From Pararhizobium qamdonense (GTDB lineage Bacteria > Pseudomonadota > Alphaproteobacteria > Rhizobiales > Rhizobiaceae): a stretch of DNA of 64,000 nt. Of the stretch, positions 63,110 through 64,000 are shown piece after piece (position 1 is the first letter of the stretch; each line of letters starts with the position of its first letter). Where the stretch lies: contig NZ_CP119566.1 of NCBI RefSeq assembly GCF_029277445.1, positions 3,412,001 to 3,476,000 of the forward strand. Reading direction: 5' to 3'. Both the position numbers and the translations under genes were made by a program. A model generated the notes under the pieces. The model was not told the DNA's origin, made no database searches, and was given only the letters and a program-made list of their open reading frames with translations.

Positions 63110-64000
63110 ATGTTGATTTTGTTGACGGCCATCGTCTTCGCACTGATCGGGCTTGGGCTCGGCGGCGGCGGGCTTTGGCTCATCGTGCTCGGCGGCAGCT
63201 GGTATTATGCCATTGCCGGCCTCGGCTTCCTCATCACCGCCTTTCTCCTGTTGGCGCGGCGCGGCGCAGCACTCACCGTCTATGCGCTTTTGATCATCGG
63301 CACGCTCGCCTGGGCGATCTGGGAAGTCGGCTTCGACTGGTGGCAGCTTGGACCGCGCGGCGGCGTCATCATCCTGCTCGGCCTCTGGCTGCTGTTGCCG
63401 GCCATCCGCCGCGGCCTTGGCTTTGTCAGCCCGACCGGCCAGGTCTACAAGGCCAGCGCCCTGCCGCTCGGCCTTGCCGTGATCGCCTCGATCGCCGTTG
63501 CCGGCTACTCGATGACGCAGGACCCGCTTGATCTTGCCGGCGAACTGCCGGTTGGAACGGCGACCGCAGCTGCCGATCTCGGCGGCAATGTCCCCGACGG
63601 CGAATGGCACCAATATGGCCGCACGCCCTATGGCCAGCGCTATTCGCCGCTCTCGCAGATCACGCCTGGCAATGTGGGCACCCTGCAGGAGGCCTGGCAA
63701 TATCAGACCGGCGACGTGAAGCGCCCCGACGATGTCGGCGAAACCACTTATCAGGTGACGCCGCTGAAAATCCACGACACGCTCTACATGTGCACGCCGC
63801 ACAACCTGGCAATTGCGCTCGATGCGGCGACCGGCAAGGAAAAATGGAAGTTCGACGCCAATTCCGGCATGAACCCGGACCGGCAGCACCAGACCTGCCG
63901 TGGCGTGACCTATTATGCCGATCCGGCCGCCGTGGCCGGCAGTGCCTGCGCCGAACGGGTCTATCTGCCGACCGCCGATGCACGGCTGATCGCGCTCGAT
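63110..64000 (+). CDS. gcd: Membrane-bound PQQ glucose dehydrogenase, N-terminal part (cut by window edge)
   Basis: 297 residues are visible. The N-terminus has five membrane segments (about 1-140; MLILLTAIVFALIGLGLGGG), followed by the periplasmic PQQ propeller with GEWHQYGRTPYGQRYSPLSQ and the tryptophan-docking region ALDAATGKEKWKFDANSG, all typical of quinoprotein glucose dehydrogenase (GDH). It oxidises glucose to gluconolactone and passes electrons to ubiquinone. The start ATG 63110 has GGGAGA upstream. The C-terminal two thirds lie beyond the window. Confidence 0.9.
   Translation, partial: MLILLTAIVFALIGLGLGGGGLWLIVLGGSWYYAIAGLGFLITAFLLLARRGAALTVYALLIIGTLAWAIWEVGFDWWQLGPRGGVIILLGLWLLLPAIRRGLGFVSPTGQVYKASALPLGLAVIASIAVAGYSMTQDPLDLAGELPVGTATAAADLGGNVPDGEWHQYGRTPYGQRYSPLSQITPGNVGTLQEAWQYQTGDVKRPDDVGETTYQVTPLKIHDTLYMCTPHNLAIALDAATGKEKWKFDANSGMNPDRQHQTCRGVTYYADPAAVAGSACAERVYLPTADARLIALD

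Noticed and set aside
62824..63531. A 235-codon plus-strand frame overlapping the gcd start
   Set aside because: Arg/His-rich shadow in another frame of gcd; gcd itself has membrane segments and PQQ motifs.

Overview
The window looks like chromosome of a GC-rich alphaproteobacterium of the Rhizobiaceae (Rhizobium / Agrobacterium / Allorhizobium type). Reasons: a feuN-feuP-feuQ osmosensory operon, a MucR/Ros zinc-finger regulator, a complete rhodobacterial-type gene transfer agent (GTA) cluster, many copies of the rhizobial intergenic mosaic elements (RIME-like palindromes), a seven-gene Mrp/Pha cation antiporter operon, and a PQQ glucose dehydrogenase. The assignment rests on gene families read by eye; no search was run.

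Layout. (1) 1-1926, minus strand: feuN, feuP and the 5' two thirds of feuQ, cut by the window edge. (2) 2047-21958, minus strand: a full set of GTA structural genes in the canonical order. Read 5'->3' on the minus strand this is g1 (TerS), g2 (TerL), g3 (portal), g3.5, g4 (protease), g5 (capsid), g6, g7, g8, g9, g10, g10.1, g11 (tape measure), g12, g13, g14, g15, then a holin-like gene. It is interrupted by cargo: a GH19 endolysin and two tiny plus-strand paralogous ORFs (one with an in-frame stop) between g2 and g3; a ParDE-type toxin-antitoxin pair between g3 and g3.5; and a HigB-HigA-SecB toxin-antitoxin-chaperone (TAC) module plus a small secreted protein between g11 and g12. A RIME-like palindrome has been absorbed in frame into g14. 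(3) 22295-24271: MmcQ/YjbR and YcgN genes separated by an AT-rich DUF4062 gene that looks horizontally acquired. (4) 24523-31229: a class A penicillin-binding protein, a DUF1214/DUF1254 pair, a Uma2-type nuclease and small proteins. (5) 31490-32706: an IS481-family insertion sequence. (6) 32866-41158: envelope and cell-cycle type genes (DUF2336, DUF1491, peptidoglycan-binding protein, PAS histidine kinase, DUF5330, SufE, DUF6456 plus a stand-alone DnaA domain IV protein, MucR). (7) 41765-47683: the Mrp/Pha operon. (8) 47941-64000: MsrB, hemolysin III, UspA, VOC protein, an inverse-autotransporter/beta-helix surface protein, an AztD-type zinc chaperone with two tandem Zur-like boxes, a tandem RIME array, a chemoreceptor, oligopeptidase B, a hypothetical gene with a hairpin-sequestered Shine-Dalgarno, SelO, and the 5' part of gcd.

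The strongest candidates for something not ordinary are the toxin-antitoxin and TAC modules carried inside an otherwise intact GTA operon, the translated RIME in g14, the AT-rich DUF4062 insertion, and the inverse-autotransporter/beta-helix protein. Gene boundaries are taken from open reading frames; starts were moved where overlap, Shine-Dalgarno or family length argued for it.
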